Source of the DNA: Shewanella sp. KX20019 | GTDB lineage: Bacteria > Pseudomonadota > Gammaproteobacteria > Enterobacterales > Shewanellaceae | Length of the DNA stretch: 64,000 bases | Reading direction: 5' to 3' | Assembly: GCF_016757755.1 (NCBI RefSeq) | Contig: NZ_CP068437.1 | Span: 1,550,001-1,614,000 of the forward strand | Part shown: piece by piece, positions 63,950-64,000 of the stretch | How positions within the stretch are numbered: the first letter of the stretch is position 1 | Layout of the letters: each line of letters begins with the position of its first letter | The notes under the pieces: generated by a model | What the model was told of the DNA's origin: nothing | Seen by the model: the letters and a program-made list of their open reading frames with translations, nothing else | Database searches by the model: none | Program-made: the position numbers and the translations under genes

Positions 63950-64000
63950 ATGAATAGCAATATTGGCTTGGAATTACAGCTGATCTATCAATTTGTCCAT
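63950..64000 (+). CDS. N-terminal fragment of an unidentified protein
   Basis: An ATG preceded by GCAGGA opens a frame of 17 codons that runs off the right edge (MNSNIGLELQLIYQFVH). The family cannot be told. Confidence 0.5.
   Translation, partial: MNSNIGLELQLIYQFVH

Overview
The window looks like chromosomal DNA of a Shewanella-like marine gammaproteobacterium. The evidence is gene content and order: a malQ-glgB-glgX-glgP-glgC-glgA glycogen operon, a RibBX-type riboflavin gene (3,4-DHBP synthase fused to a GTP cyclohydrolase II-like domain that has lost its zinc cysteines), a Shewanella-like phosphatase, two HAE1-type RND pumps, and a chromosomal integron-type cassette array. Most of the sequence is ordinary core genome. 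I assign genus from protein resemblance only; no 16S rRNA is present.

Layout. 0-4.2 kb: tail of an unknown gene, an OmpA-like protein, MscS, a TRIC/YicG channel and threonine aldolase. 4.3-9.5 kb: a 264-bp MITE-like element that supplies the last 18 codons of an exported protein, two tandem alkaline phosphatases with a candidate Pho box, and a small lipoprotein. 9.6-16.6 kb: NADH dehydrogenase II, a hypothetical gene and an RND adaptor/pump operon. 17.3-23.8 kb: an integron cassette array with no integrase gene in the window (CALIN-like). It holds about nine small genes, most of them unrecognised and many of them small membrane proteins, each followed by an attC-like site. One attC is split by an IS110/IS1111-family element at the GTT crossover triplet.

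24.4-38.5 kb: an iron alcohol dehydrogenase divergent from the glycogen operon. In that operon, reading frames overlap or nearly touch from malQ to glgP, and glgC and glgA follow closely. A strong promoter with a Pho-box-like core precedes malQ. 38.5-49 kb: a NYN-domain protein, a tandem-repeat stretch, two lipoproteins (one DUF4382), a second RND adaptor/pump operon and a secreted phosphatase. 49-62.3 kb: EttA, a DUF3943 outer-membrane protein, glyA, and the nrdR-ribD-ribE-ribBX-ribH-nusB-thiL-pgpA cluster, followed by SOS-boxed recN. 62.5-64 kb: an AEC-family permease, the second copy of the MITE-like element in inverted orientation, and the start of an unknown gene.

The part most worth attention is 17-24 kb. 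The array appears to have mixed attC classes. One cassette gene is broken by a clean 7-bp tandem duplication. Another carries a HEPN-like R-x4-H motif. The IS110/IS1111 element has a roughly 300-nt non-coding end that contains, on the transposase strand, the 8-mer GGGCGTTA, identical to the conserved attC end it has targeted. This is what a guide (bridge/seeker) RNA aimed at attC sites would be expected to contain.
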